Shown here one piece after another: positions 35,409-44,063 of a stretch of 64,000 nucleotides of DNA. Position numbers and translations under genes: made by a program. The notes beneath the pieces are model-generated. The model was not told the DNA's origin and did not search any database. It saw only the letters and a list, made by a program, of their open reading frames with translations. The first letter of the stretch is position 1. Each line of letters begins with the position of its first letter. Source of the stretch: Klebsiella michiganensis (GTDB taxonomy: Bacteria > Pseudomonadota > Gammaproteobacteria > Enterobacterales > Enterobacteriaceae); NCBI GenBank assembly GCA_000963575.1, contig CP011077.1:2294001-2358000 (forward strand), in the 5' to 3' direction.

Positions 35409-36067
35409 TGGAATTGTTTAGCGAGCGTCTGCTGAGCGAGCATCAACAGGCGTGGCAGGCGATGCAGAGGCACCGTTTTGTGGTTGATATAGAGGAGGAT
35501 CGTCTGCCAGCAGCCGTCTTCAACCGTTATCTCGTATTTGAAGGCAACTTTGTCGCGACGGCAATCGCGATTTTTGCCCTCGGGGTCAGCAAAGCGCCGG
35601 ATATTCATCAGCAGCGCTGGCTGATTGGCGTGCTGAATGCCCTGGTTGACACCCAGATCGCATGGTTTGAACAGGTGTTATCAGAGCGGCGGATCGATCC
35701 CGCTGAGTACCCGGCCGATTTACCCGCCGTGCGGCGTTTTCGCGACGGTATGCTGTGGACCGCCCAGCAGGGCAGCTATGAGCAGATCGTTACAATGATG
35801 TTCGCTGCGGAATGGATGTATTACTTCTGGTGCCAGCGGGTGAGCGAGCGTCGCCAGAGCGACGCGGACATCCGACGCTGGGTAGAGATGCACGCGGAGG
35901 ACGCATTCTATCAGCAGGCTCTTTGGCTAAAGAACGAACTCGATCGCTGCGCCATCGCGCTGAGTGAAAAAGAAAAGCAGGCGCTGTCGGCACTTTATGG
36001 CGATGTTCTGCAGTGGGAAATTGATTTTCATCACGCAGCGTACGAGGAGTGGCCGCGAGGTGAATAA
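35408..36067 (+). CDS. TenA-family protein, cysteine-less (TenA_E-like)
   Basis: A 219-residue all-helical protein of the TenA/thiaminase II family. The typical catalytic Cys of the P-C-x-W-x-Y stretch is replaced: here the motif reads FAAEWMYYFWC, with Ala in the Cys position and Glu next to it. TenA proteins lacking this Cys (the TenA_E type of plants and some bacteria) hydrolyse aminopyrimidine breakdown products of thiamine. Its ATG overlaps the BtpA stop, so the two are coupled. In this cluster it may cleave an N-heterocycle from a sugar, but that is inference. Last supported gene before the island. Confidence 0.75.
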   Translation: MELFSERLLSEHQQAWQAMQRHRFVVDIEEDRLPAAVFNRYLVFEGNFVATAIAIFALGVSKAPDIHQQRWLIGVLNALVDTQIAWFEQVLSERRIDPAEYPADLPAVRRFRDGMLWTAQQGSYEQIVTMMFAAEWMYYFWCQRVSERRQSDADIRRWVEMHAEDAFYQQALWLKNELDRCAIALSEKEKQALSALYGDVLQWEIDFHHAAYEEWPRGE

Positions 36068-37195
36068 CAGGAGCGTGCATAGTGGTTCGTCTAAAATGGT
36101 GGCGACCAAATACAGCTTTTAAATGAGTGGCTGGAGCGGGGCATCATATTGCCAGGCGGCGGTATGATGACTCCGGTTTTGAATAGACCCGGCATCTGAC
36201 CCAGGCTCAGAGCCTAATGATACGGCCACACAATCAGTACCGAACGGGACACCGAACGCAAGAAAAGGGAGGTATCTCAAAATTCACAACATGCTGATGG
36301 CTGTAGCTGCACCAGAGAACCATGAAGCAACAGACCCATAAATGCAATTTAACTTATGTTGTGTGAGAGTCCAGTTCATAAGCTATATAGCTTTTATCCA
36401 CCTGATTTTATGTAGTAGCTTCAGTGTACATCTGAATTCACTCTCGCAGGACTTCATGAACTAACATAAGGTCTGATTCTTATAAGCATTTCATGAAAAT
36501 CTGCTATGAAAACTATATCCCACCGCAATCATATATCCAAACCTACCAAATTTAGGTGGTATATTATTGTTTTCTTGAACAATTCATTAATTTCAGCGAC
36601 ATTTAGATATGTTAATACCTAATCAGAATGATGAATCTGAGGGCGGTAGCGTTGTCAAGTTTTCTAGGTTTGCCTGAGGGGAATCGGTTGGGTAAGAGGG
36701 CTATTAAGATCTATGTTGGCAGAGTGGTGTTAAGCGAACACTAATGGCATTAGTAAGACTTACATGGCGTTATTACTCGAACTATGTTATGGCCATGTTT
36801 TCAGCATGCACAGTTTTTTTATAGGAAAATGATGGATGAAATATAAAGAGGCCATTTATATTAACGTTTGCTTATTCTAATCAGGAAGAGGCTAACGGTG
36901 GTATATATGGTTGCTTCCAAAATTCATTCAGTGTTTTGAATAGATAAAAATCCAGTATTTCTGTTTTGTATGTCCGGTTGAGCCCTTCGATAAAGGCATT
37001 TTGCCTTGTTTTGCCGGGCCTCATAAATTCCAGCATCACACTATGCTCTTTTGCCCATTGTGCCAGCGTCAGCGAGATCAGCTCCGGACCGTTAGCCTAG
37101 TATTATGCACCTGTATTGTTCTAAGGTGAGCATATCACCTCTGTTCAGGTGGCCAAATTCAGTAAACCACTACACTTTTGAGGAAAGATATTTCA
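36068..37195. other. Low-GC intergenic region at the island's left edge
   Basis: 1.1 kb without an intact gene, turning AT-rich after about 36300. The only recognisable content is the IS3-type transposase remnant at 36881-37093. No integrase, tRNA or direct repeat that would mark an attachment site was found by eye. The composition change marks the left boundary of foreign DNA. Confidence 0.6.
36881..37093 (-). pseudogene. IS3-family transposase (OrfB) fragment
   Basis: Reading leftward from 37093, 70 codons give NGPELISLTLAQWAKEHSVM, then EFMRPGKTRQNAFIEGLNRT and YKTEILDFYLFKTLNE, the C-terminal part of the DDE integrase core of IS3-family transposases including the catalytic Glu region. 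It has no start and its last residues diverge from the family before a stop at 36881. A scar of a past insertion. Confidence 0.85.
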
Positions 37196-38476
37196 ATGGA
37201 TGATTTTGAACTACAGCGTATATTTCATCAAATTACTGCTACATCTTCTCCACTTGAAGCACATAACATATATGAACGGCACTTCGATTTGTTGAAGGAC
37301 TGGCGAATCATCTACGCCGCTAACGATGATCATGGTCCATTTAAACTACAGAACAGAGTAGTAGGTAGTTCAACGGGAATCTGTTCCATTTTTAGGGGAC
37401 GATCCTTATGGGTTATTGATGCGAACATGGCAGGAACCGAAGGAGTGGTTCCTTATCTTGCAGGAACAGGAACATATTTCGACTCAAACGTGGCCTCATT
37501 TATTTATTCATTAGGATATAAAGAGAAATTTGGTCCAGAGCTAAGAAAACAACTGGGGCGAATACAGTCCTTAGGGATAGATTACCGAAATATCAATCCT
37601 TATTTATATCTTTTTGAAAATAGGAAATATTTTGACACCAAGCCTGAAAATATCGAATATGGCAGAAAAACCTTTGCCGTCATGACTGCGTTATCAAAAA
37701 TTTCGGGCCCGCTGGATGAATCCTGGCGGGAGATGTATAAAAAATATTTCCTTGAGCAATGCGAGGAAAGTATCGCTCCGTTATTTAAAAATTTCCTTTC
37801 CTGGCATCAGAATGGGGAGTTTAATTTACTTGATCACCAATTTGCTTTGACCGAATTATTGCTACTAGAAACCAAGATACTGGATATCACTACGAAAGAC
37901 AAAAATGAACATAAGCTTGAAATGCTTATTCAGTTTATGGATGAAAAATTGCAAGTGATGATGCTACGAGAGATTGCTATTTGTACAGACATTCTTTTTA
38001 ATGGGAATAGTAACCAATTAACAAAGAAACTTCGCAAAATCAACCATCATCACCCCGACTCTCTTGGTATTATTCATGGTTGTGCCTGGGATTTGTTCAT
38101 GTTTCGTGTTATGGATTGGTTCAGTAATACAAGCAACGAATTTGGTGTCGACTTCTATATATCAAACCTCGTTTCTTGCGATAAGGATGTTTTGGACGTA
38201 GCAGAACTCACCAAACTAAAAGCAATCGCGTTACATAATTACTCACACGAACATGTTATTTTCCAGTATAATAGCCCTGAGGAAATACTCCTTTCTGTCC
38301 TGGGAGAAGATAAACGTGAGTTCCTGCTAAATTTATTCAGCTACGACTCACGCCAAAAACGCGTTGGCTGGATACAGAAGAGTAACAACAAAGAGATTTA
38401 TGCTGGAAAGAATAAAGTTATTCAGGCACTTTTAATGGAAAAACGGGAGGAATTGGTATCACTAATTCGTCAGTAA
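37196..38476 (+). CDS. Unidentified 426-residue cytosolic protein
   Basis: Not recognised. The protein is soluble, helical over most of its second half and has no signal peptide. Near the N-terminus is RSLWVIDANMAGTEGVVPYL followed by GTYFDSNVASFIYSLGY, whose spaced acidic residues after hydrophobic strands recall PIN-like nucleases, but this is weak. Later segments include a repeated His stretch (INHHHPDSLGIIHG). The ATG at 37196 has GAGGAAAG before it. AT-rich like the Detocs genes. Its position upstream of a defence operon makes an accessory or toxin role possible. A hairpin follows at 38536. Confidence 0.7.
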   Translation: MDDFELQRIFHQITATSSPLEAHNIYERHFDLLKDWRIIYAANDDHGPFKLQNRVVGSSTGICSIFRGRSLWVIDANMAGTEGVVPYLAGTGTYFDSNVASFIYSLGYKEKFGPELRKQLGRIQSLGIDYRNINPYLYLFENRKYFDTKPENIEYGRKTFAVMTALSKISGPLDESWREMYKKYFLEQCEESIAPLFKNFLSWHQNGEFNLLDHQFALTELLLLETKILDITTKDKNEHKLEMLIQFMDEKLQVMMLREIAICTDILFNGNSNQLTKKLRKINHHHPDSLGIIHGCAWDLFMFRVMDWFSNTSNEFGVDFYISNLVSCDKDVLDVAELTKLKAIALHNYSHEHVIFQYNSPEEILLSVLGEDKREFLLNLFSYDSRQKRVGWIQKSNNKEIYAGKNKVIQALLMEKREELVSLIRQ

Positions 38477-38793
38477 CCATATGGATAAATTGCGTTTTCC
38501 ATCAGAATACTCAACACCTAAATAAGGACGGTCAAGCCGTACAAGGATGTACGGCGTATTACCCGATCAGATAAATACTGACGTCATCCAACTCGGACGT
38601 ACCATTCATTTTGTTTGATAGCATTAAGGAAAAGGAAGCATAAAGAGTAAGGAGATTTAATTACTTAACTATGCTACTCATTTTCTCTTACTGAGAAAAA
38701 TTTAATTCTTATGTTTTTATGTTATTGAAATGATGAAAGACTTTATAAATCATTAACGCCCAAATATTTTCAATTTGAGAAACCCAATAAAAA
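38477..38793. other. AT-rich gap with a hairpin
   Basis: 317 bases. GCCGTACA (38536-38543) and TGTACGGC (38548-38555) form a perfect 8-base stem around AGGA, 60 bases after the preceding stop; no T-run follows. The remainder is AT-rich promoter-like DNA for the membrane protein gene. Confidence 0.5.
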
Positions 38794-39246
38794 ATGAAAC
38801 AGCCAAATGATTTATCCTTCGAGCATGCATGGAAATATTTTGAAGTTCACTCGCAACAACGTATGACGGTCTTTAATTTTTACATCACGGTTGTAGGTTT
38901 ACTCGCTGCAGGTTGCGGCATATCTTTACAGCAGGGAGGCGATTTTATTTATTTTAGCACCGTATTGGGTTTGTTTATAACTTTTATTACCTTTATTTTT
39001 TATAAACTAGATGACCGTGTTTCCTTGCTCATCAAAAAATCAGAAGGAGCATTGAAGTATTTGGAATCACACTTAGAGCATCCATCATTCAGGATATTTT
39101 CTAGTGATTTGGATCATTCAACCCTCAACTCTGGGTTATTTTCTGTCTGGACGTATGGTAGATGTTTTAGAATAGTGTTTGTTGTATTAGGTCTTGCAGG
39201 GTTAATTTTAGGATTCACGCCGATAGTTTTATGCTCTTTAAAATAA
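38794..39246 (+). CDS. Small membrane protein of the defence island, RipA/SLATT-like layout
   Basis: A 150-residue protein: an amphipathic head HAWKYFEVHSQQRMTVFNFY, two helices (VVGLLAAGCGISL and a second near residues 52-70), a charged cytoplasmic stretch, and a third hydrophobic helix at the C-terminus. Small two- or three-helix membrane proteins with this W-x-Y-F-x-x-H start occur near nucleotide-signalling defence genes (SLATT and RipA-like groups), where they are thought to act as pores. The match here rests on layout only. The kinase gene of the Detocs operon starts 70 bases downstream, so it may be cotranscribed. Confidence 0.6.
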   Translation: MKQPNDLSFEHAWKYFEVHSQQRMTVFNFYITVVGLLAAGCGISLQQGGDFIYFSTVLGLFITFITFIFYKLDDRVSLLIKKSEGALKYLESHLEHPSFRIFSSDLDHSTLNSGLFSVWTYGRCFRIVFVVLGLAGLILGFTPIVLCSLK

Positions 39247-39316
39247 ACGAGTTAGCTTGATATTCCTTCAAAATAAAAAATAACATATTATCGCGCTTAA
39301 ATAGAGGAAAAGGGTG

Positions 39317-42178
39317 ATGCGTAGGGAACAAAGAATAAAAAGGTTTGATTTAAATACCAGAAATCAACTTAGAGCTATTTTAAGTGATGGCGAGGGCAAT
39401 GCTATTGCTCGCTTAACCAAGTTAAGTGCCAAGTTTGGAAAGTCTCAAATTGATACCCTAGATGAAATAATAAATAGCTCCACTTTAACTAAAGCCGTCA
39501 AGAAATCTATTCCTTTTCCTAAAACACCTCAATTCCACGACATACTTCGAGCAGATATCCATGCAAATTTAAATGAAATACTGACCTCTCTTGAGGTTAG
39601 CGCCGCAAAGCATTGGCATAGACTTAAAAGGCTTGCGCAGTCTCTTGAATATATTGATGAATGTTATGCTTCAAAAAAAACAGATGAATGCATAGCAAAA
39701 ATTATTGAAACAATTGAAGAGGATGGATGGAGTCATGCGTTATTGCGAAAAGTTGTGCTTATTCGTGAAAATTTAGAAAAAAATAGTGTTAATGAAAAAA
39801 TTGAAGAACTCATCAACAAAGCAGGAATTAAAGGAGTCGTTGTATCTACTTTAATACATACATACACTCCAGACCAAAGCATTTTGATGAGCAAAAGGTC
39901 AGTGCTTAATATTCCTAATCGTGGAGGACTAAATCGTTATACTCGAACTATTTCAAAGCTAAGTGTTCATCCTTTTGCAATATCCTGTGATGATTTGGCT
40001 GGATATTTAAAAGAAGCCATTAAATGCTCCTTAATTGATGGCATAATTTTAGCTAAATTCAATAGCATATTCTTTAAAATCGAAAGTTATCCAACATTAT
40101 CAGCAATCTCAAATGCAATTGGTAGGGATGATCTATTTGAAGCTTTGATTAAAACATATCAATCTTCATCGAATGAAAGTGAAAACATCTTTTATAAGCA
40201 ATCAAGCGCATGGTTAGAATATCATCAAATGCAAAAATACCGTGCACTGATTGATAATTACTATGACTCATCAAACGAAAATATCGATAAACTGCCTGAA
40301 AACATAAGAACAGAACTTAGCTCATGGGTTGGAGAAACAAATCCGAGCATTCTTGTATCTGGTCAACAGTTTACATCTCATAGTTACTCTAGCTTGGCAA
40401 AATTGGAAATTTCTGGGTGTTTATCTCGTTCTGCAATTTTTAATTATTGGCTTGAAGTATCTGAAGGTCAGATTGGTTTCAATAGCCATGATTTATTCAT
40501 ACTGATGGGCTTAACACGAGACTTAGCAAGAACCATTCCTGTTAATGCAGCACGTACTGCGGCAAAATTAGCTAAAGATGAACTCGTAAAATTAATTTTT
40601 CTACTTTTGTTAGCTAAGCGCAGTAAAAATGAACTTGATCACTTTATGTTGAGAAAACAGTTGGAATCAATTGCTTTTAAATATCATAATGGCTCGTTAG
40701 TTGAGTTGGTCAAGCATTATGATAAAACACACCCGTATGTTGCAGAATATATCTATGACATTGCCACTGAGGACTTTCTTGCAAAACTAACGAAACTTGC
40801 TCCTCATCGAGCTGATATACCAGAAATCCGCGCATCGTTACATGAATGGATGGCTGAGTTCAAAGGTGGCGATGAATATTACCTTCAACGAGCTCGAGCT
40901 GTAAGGATTGATCATCAAATAAATAGAGTAAGGAACGAAATTGATGACCATCGAATATATGTTGATCCAATGCGTTTCATTTCATGGATAGAGGATGAAA
41001 TGATGCTGGAGTTAAATGGTGCGCTTAACTCTACTGGCGCAGGGAAAAAGGGTGTAACTGTAACCTGTGATGAAACAATACTATCAATGGTTGTTACTCA
41101 AAGTTACAACGCATTTTGTTCTAACCCTGTTTTTGGCATTGCTTCATATATAGGTCGGCGCATTCGTCATGGTACATTTCATGGGCATATGTTTTCAAGC
41201 GTTATCAATGGGTTGGAAAAATCGGCTAAATTTAAAAGACTTTTTTCAAATCCTCATTTTTCTCTCAAGTGGAGTTATTGGAAGAATGCGTACAATGAGG
41301 CGATTGAAGAGATAATAGCTGAACGTCTACATGTACAATCAAAAATAAAACCACTGGGTCTGTTAACTCCTGATATCTATAACGTCTCAAAACAAGATGT
41401 ATTATCCGCCGCTGTGCATAATATAAGTAAAAATTACGCTGAAACAATATCAACAGCAGATATTTGCCCTACCATAATTGATTATTGCTGGCGTCTAGCA
41501 GAACTCGATTTAATTCCAGTTGTGCATTATTTAAAATCTCAACAAAACCCATTAAAAAACGAAGGTTTTTTGTCAGAAGAACTCTTTCCAGCCGCAGCCA
41601 TGGTCGATAATAAACTGGCAGATTCTTTTAGAAGAGAGTTAGAGTTATCTATAGATAGAAAATTAATCACCATGCTTGGCTGGTTCAAAAGGCCATCAAT
41701 CGTAGCACCAAAGGCATCAGTATCACTATTATTTGAAGCAACTGTAGCTGAGATTAAAGATACGATACCTGATTTTAATCCGCAAGATGCCGATCACAGT
41801 AATGAAGAAATTGATTTGGTTGGTAATTTTTATCACCTTATTTATGATTCTTTAGCCATCATTGTTAGCAATGCAGCCAAATATGCGGACCGCAGCCGTC
41901 CACTCAATCGAAAATTTGAAGTAATTCCTGGAAAAGTTAAAAGTTTAGTCATTGAGATTTCTTCGGCTATAAAACCTACAGATGACCCAGTTGAAGTATC
42001 TGAAAGCATTGAAACAAGGAAAAGCGCTGATTTTCGGAATGCTAACATGTATGACAAAAAAAGTGGGATATCGAAACTTTTACTTCTAGAAAACAGTAGG
42101 AGTGATTTTAAACTCGATAAATACCAAGTCATTAACAAAGAGGTTCAAGTGAGGCTTATCTATGCCCTCGAACATTAA
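39317..42178 (+). CDS. dtcA: Detocs sensor kinase DtcA
   Basis: A 953-residue soluble protein, first of a three-gene operon that matches Detocs. About 800 residues are helix-rich, as in the TPR-like sensing part of DtcA. The last 150 residues resemble a histidine-kinase ATPase: NFYHLIYDSLAIIVSNAAKY is an N box, and DKKSGISKLLLLENSRSDF is a weak glycine box. The phospho-acceptor His could not be placed by eye. The protein is thought to sense phage infection and pass phosphate to DtcB and DtcC. ATG at 39317 behind GAGGAAAAG. It overlaps dtcB by 17 bases. Strongly AT-rich. Confidence 0.82.
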   Translation: MRREQRIKRFDLNTRNQLRAILSDGEGNAIARLTKLSAKFGKSQIDTLDEIINSSTLTKAVKKSIPFPKTPQFHDILRADIHANLNEILTSLEVSAAKHWHRLKRLAQSLEYIDECYASKKTDECIAKIIETIEEDGWSHALLRKVVLIRENLEKNSVNEKIEELINKAGIKGVVVSTLIHTYTPDQSILMSKRSVLNIPNRGGLNRYTRTISKLSVHPFAISCDDLAGYLKEAIKCSLIDGIILAKFNSIFFKIESYPTLSAISNAIGRDDLFEALIKTYQSSSNESENIFYKQSSAWLEYHQMQKYRALIDNYYDSSNENIDKLPENIRTELSSWVGETNPSILVSGQQFTSHSYSSLAKLEISGCLSRSAIFNYWLEVSEGQIGFNSHDLFILMGLTRDLARTIPVNAARTAAKLAKDELVKLIFLLLLAKRSKNELDHFMLRKQLESIAFKYHNGSLVELVKHYDKTHPYVAEYIYDIATEDFLAKLTKLAPHRADIPEIRASLHEWMAEFKGGDEYYLQRARAVRIDHQINRVRNEIDDHRIYVDPMRFISWIEDEMMLELNGALNSTGAGKKGVTVTCDETILSMVVTQSYNAFCSNPVFGIASYIGRRIRHGTFHGHMFSSVINGLEKSAKFKRLFSNPHFSLKWSYWKNAYNEAIEEIIAERLHVQSKIKPLGLLTPDIYNVSKQDVLSAAVHNISKNYAETISTADICPTIIDYCWRLAELDLIPVVHYLKSQQNPLKNEGFLSEELFPAAAMVDNKLADSFRRELELSIDRKLITMLGWFKRPSIVAPKASVSLLFEATVAEIKDTIPDFNPQDADHSNEEIDLVGNFYHLIYDSLAIIVSNAAKYADRSRPLNRKFEVIPGKVKSLVIEISSAIKPTDDPVEVSESIETRKSADFRNANMYDKKSGISKLLLLENSRSDFKLDKYQVINKEVQVRLIYALEH

Positions 42179-42632
42179 CAATATTAATTGTCTTATCGTA
42201 GAAGATGACCAGTTTAAGATGGAGGGTATTAAATCCCACTTAATTGATTTTTTTAAAGACAGAATAAAAATATGTGAGTGTCATGCACTGGCTTCTGCTA
42301 CTGCATCTTTGTCCACTAAACAATTTCATTTGGCTATTATCGATATGTCTATTCATAGCCATGATCCTAAGGCTGGTGCTGGTTCACCTATCCCGCTTTC
42401 ATCTGGAGGGCTAGATGTTTTGTTTGAAATAATGTTCAGTCAGGATCAGACGCATTGTATTATTTTAACTCAGTATCCAGACATAGAAATTGAAAGTTTT
42501 CCAATACCTGTAGATTTAGCTAAAGCTACAATACTTGAAAAATTTGGTATTGAAGTTGCAGGTTGCATACGCTATCTAGAAAATGACAAGCAATGGAAAA
42601 ATGAAATGAGTATTATATTGAGGGGTTTATGA
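42162..42632 (+). CDS. dtcB: Detocs stand-alone receiver DtcB
   Basis: A 156-residue protein consisting only of a receiver domain: NCLIVEDDQFKMEGIKSHL has the acid pair, LAIIDMSIHSHD has the phosphorylated Asp (residue 61), and CIILTQYPD has the conserved Thr. An insertion after the Asp (AGAGSPIPLSSGG) separates it from ordinary receivers. In Detocs this protein is a phosphate sink that prevents accidental activation of the effector. GTGAGG precedes its ATG, inside the end of dtcA. Its stop overlaps the dtcC start. Confidence 0.82.
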   Translation: MPSNINNINCLIVEDDQFKMEGIKSHLIDFFKDRIKICECHALASATASLSTKQFHLAIIDMSIHSHDPKAGAGSPIPLSSGGLDVLFEIMFSQDQTHCIILTQYPDIEIESFPIPVDLAKATILEKFGIEVAGCIRYLENDKQWKNEMSIILRGL

Positions 42633-43810
42633 ATATTCTGATATTGGAGGATGAAGATACAAAGTACGAATTGATATTTTCACATATAATGGAAGTTATT
42701 CCTAATGCAAAAATCACTCGAGAGAAAAACTGGCTAGGCTATTCAATCACTGTTGCCCACATAAAATTTGATCTAATACTTTTAGATCTAATGGTACCTC
42801 GATCATCTAAAGATAATACGGTAGAAGATCATTATGAATCTTTAGTTTCAACTACACGTGACTATCGAAGCAAATCATTTAAAACACCTGCAATTGTTCT
42901 GACACAACACGCCTTGGGGAGTGGAGATATTGTTTCTGAACTAAACATTGTCGATATTAATGTAATTCACTTCAATAGTCATGGAAAATGGAAAGAGGCA
43001 CTTAAGTTAAAATTACTTGCAGCTCAGCCCGCCAAAAAATTTGATGTGGTTATTTTATGTGCTCTTGAAAAAGAGGCTCTCGCGTTTGAAGGGTTAACTG
43101 ACTCCTGGGGACCGGTTACCCCTATCTCTGGCTTGCTATGCCGTGAAGTTCAGATTGGGGATATTAATGCAGTAATCGTAAAACCAAATCGAATGGGATT
43201 GGTTGCTTCTGCAGTTTCAGCCTCACTGGCATTGGAACGATTTGAACCACGCCTGATTTGTATGAGTGGTATATGTGGTGGTGTTGTTGGGGAATCAGAA
43301 ATTTATGATTTATTAATTCCCCAATGTTGCCACCAACATGATGTTGGAAAATGGAGCACTGAAGGATTTAAATCGGAGCATTATGATGTACAGCTTGAAG
43401 TTGAAGTACATAATAAATTAGTCGAAGTTGCATCTGGCATACTTGCATCAAAACTAGAAATGGACCTAAACCCTACGAGGTCAGAATTTCCCTCAGGTAA
43501 AGAAAGAGTAACATGCAAAATAGTTACTGATGCTATTATCAGTAGCGGTAGTGCTGTTATAGCTGAAGAAGGAAATACCTCATCGCTCGCAGTTGGGCAA
43601 CGTAAGCTTACTGGTTTTGATATGGAAGTTTACTCTGTTTATGAAGCGGCCAGGAATGCTAGTAAAAGAACTATTTTTTTTGCAGCTAAATCAGTTGTTG
43701 ATGATGGTGGTAAAAATAAAGGGGATTCGTTTCATCGAATAGGATGCTTGCTTTCTGCAAAATTTATAGTTTCAGCGATTAGATCAGGTATCGCTAACAT
43801 CTGGATATGA
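42629..43810 (+). CDS. dtcC: Detocs effector DtcC, receiver fused to ATP nucleosidase
   Basis: A 393-residue protein. Residues 1-130 are a receiver (ILILEDED, LILLDLMVPRSS with Asp53, AIVLTQHA). Residues 136-393 are a phosphorylase-superfamily nucleosidase (PNP_UDP_1): VVILCALEKEALAFEGL, NRMGLVASAVSASLALERF, ICMSGICGGVVGE, GFDMEVYSVYEAA and KSVVDDGG with the catalytic Asp. In the characterised Detocs systems the phosphorylated effector cleaves ATP to adenine and ribose-5-triphosphate and the cell dies or stops growing before phage release. Its ATG overlaps the dtcB stop by four bases. Confidence 0.87.
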   Translation: MNILILEDEDTKYELIFSHIMEVIPNAKITREKNWLGYSITVAHIKFDLILLDLMVPRSSKDNTVEDHYESLVSTTRDYRSKSFKTPAIVLTQHALGSGDIVSELNIVDINVIHFNSHGKWKEALKLKLLAAQPAKKFDVVILCALEKEALAFEGLTDSWGPVTPISGLLCREVQIGDINAVIVKPNRMGLVASAVSASLALERFEPRLICMSGICGGVVGESEIYDLLIPQCCHQHDVGKWSTEGFKSEHYDVQLEVEVHNKLVEVASGILASKLEMDLNPTRSEFPSGKERVTCKIVTDAIISSGSAVIAEEGNTSSLAVGQRKLTGFDMEVYSVYEAARNASKRTIFFAAKSVVDDGGKNKGDSFHRIGCLLSAKFIVSAIRSGIANIWI

Positions 43811-43890
43811 ACTCAGTGTGCTCTCTATTGATTGGTAGACAGTGACATTGCTAATACTTTCATCATCAATGTAAGGTCATCACAGTTAAG

Positions 43891-44043
43891 ATGAATTTCT
43901 CTAGCGAACAGAGCATCAATATGCTCCGCGAAACCGAAACAAGAACTTCCGCTGACGAATTTCGTCGCAAGCGTGTGATCTATGATGTCACCTTTTACGG
44001 TGAAAAACGTCGCAGTGGGCGCTGGCTCCACCATACAAATTAA
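43891..44043 (+). CDS. Uncertain 50-residue frame between the two defence loci
   Basis: A short frame giving MNFSSEQSINMLRETETRTS and then a basic stretch DEFRRKRVIYDVTFYGEKRR. The opposite strand also has an open frame of 77 codons over the same DNA (43825-44058). Neither has a recognised relative, and the DNA is more GC-balanced than the Detocs genes. It may be a remnant of an inserted gene or the leader of the nucleosidase-SLOG-TIR gene. Confidence 0.3.
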   Translation: MNFSSEQSINMLRETETRTSADEFRRKRVIYDVTFYGEKRRSGRWLHHTN

Positions 44044-44063
44044 CATTATGAAGGTCACAAGAT

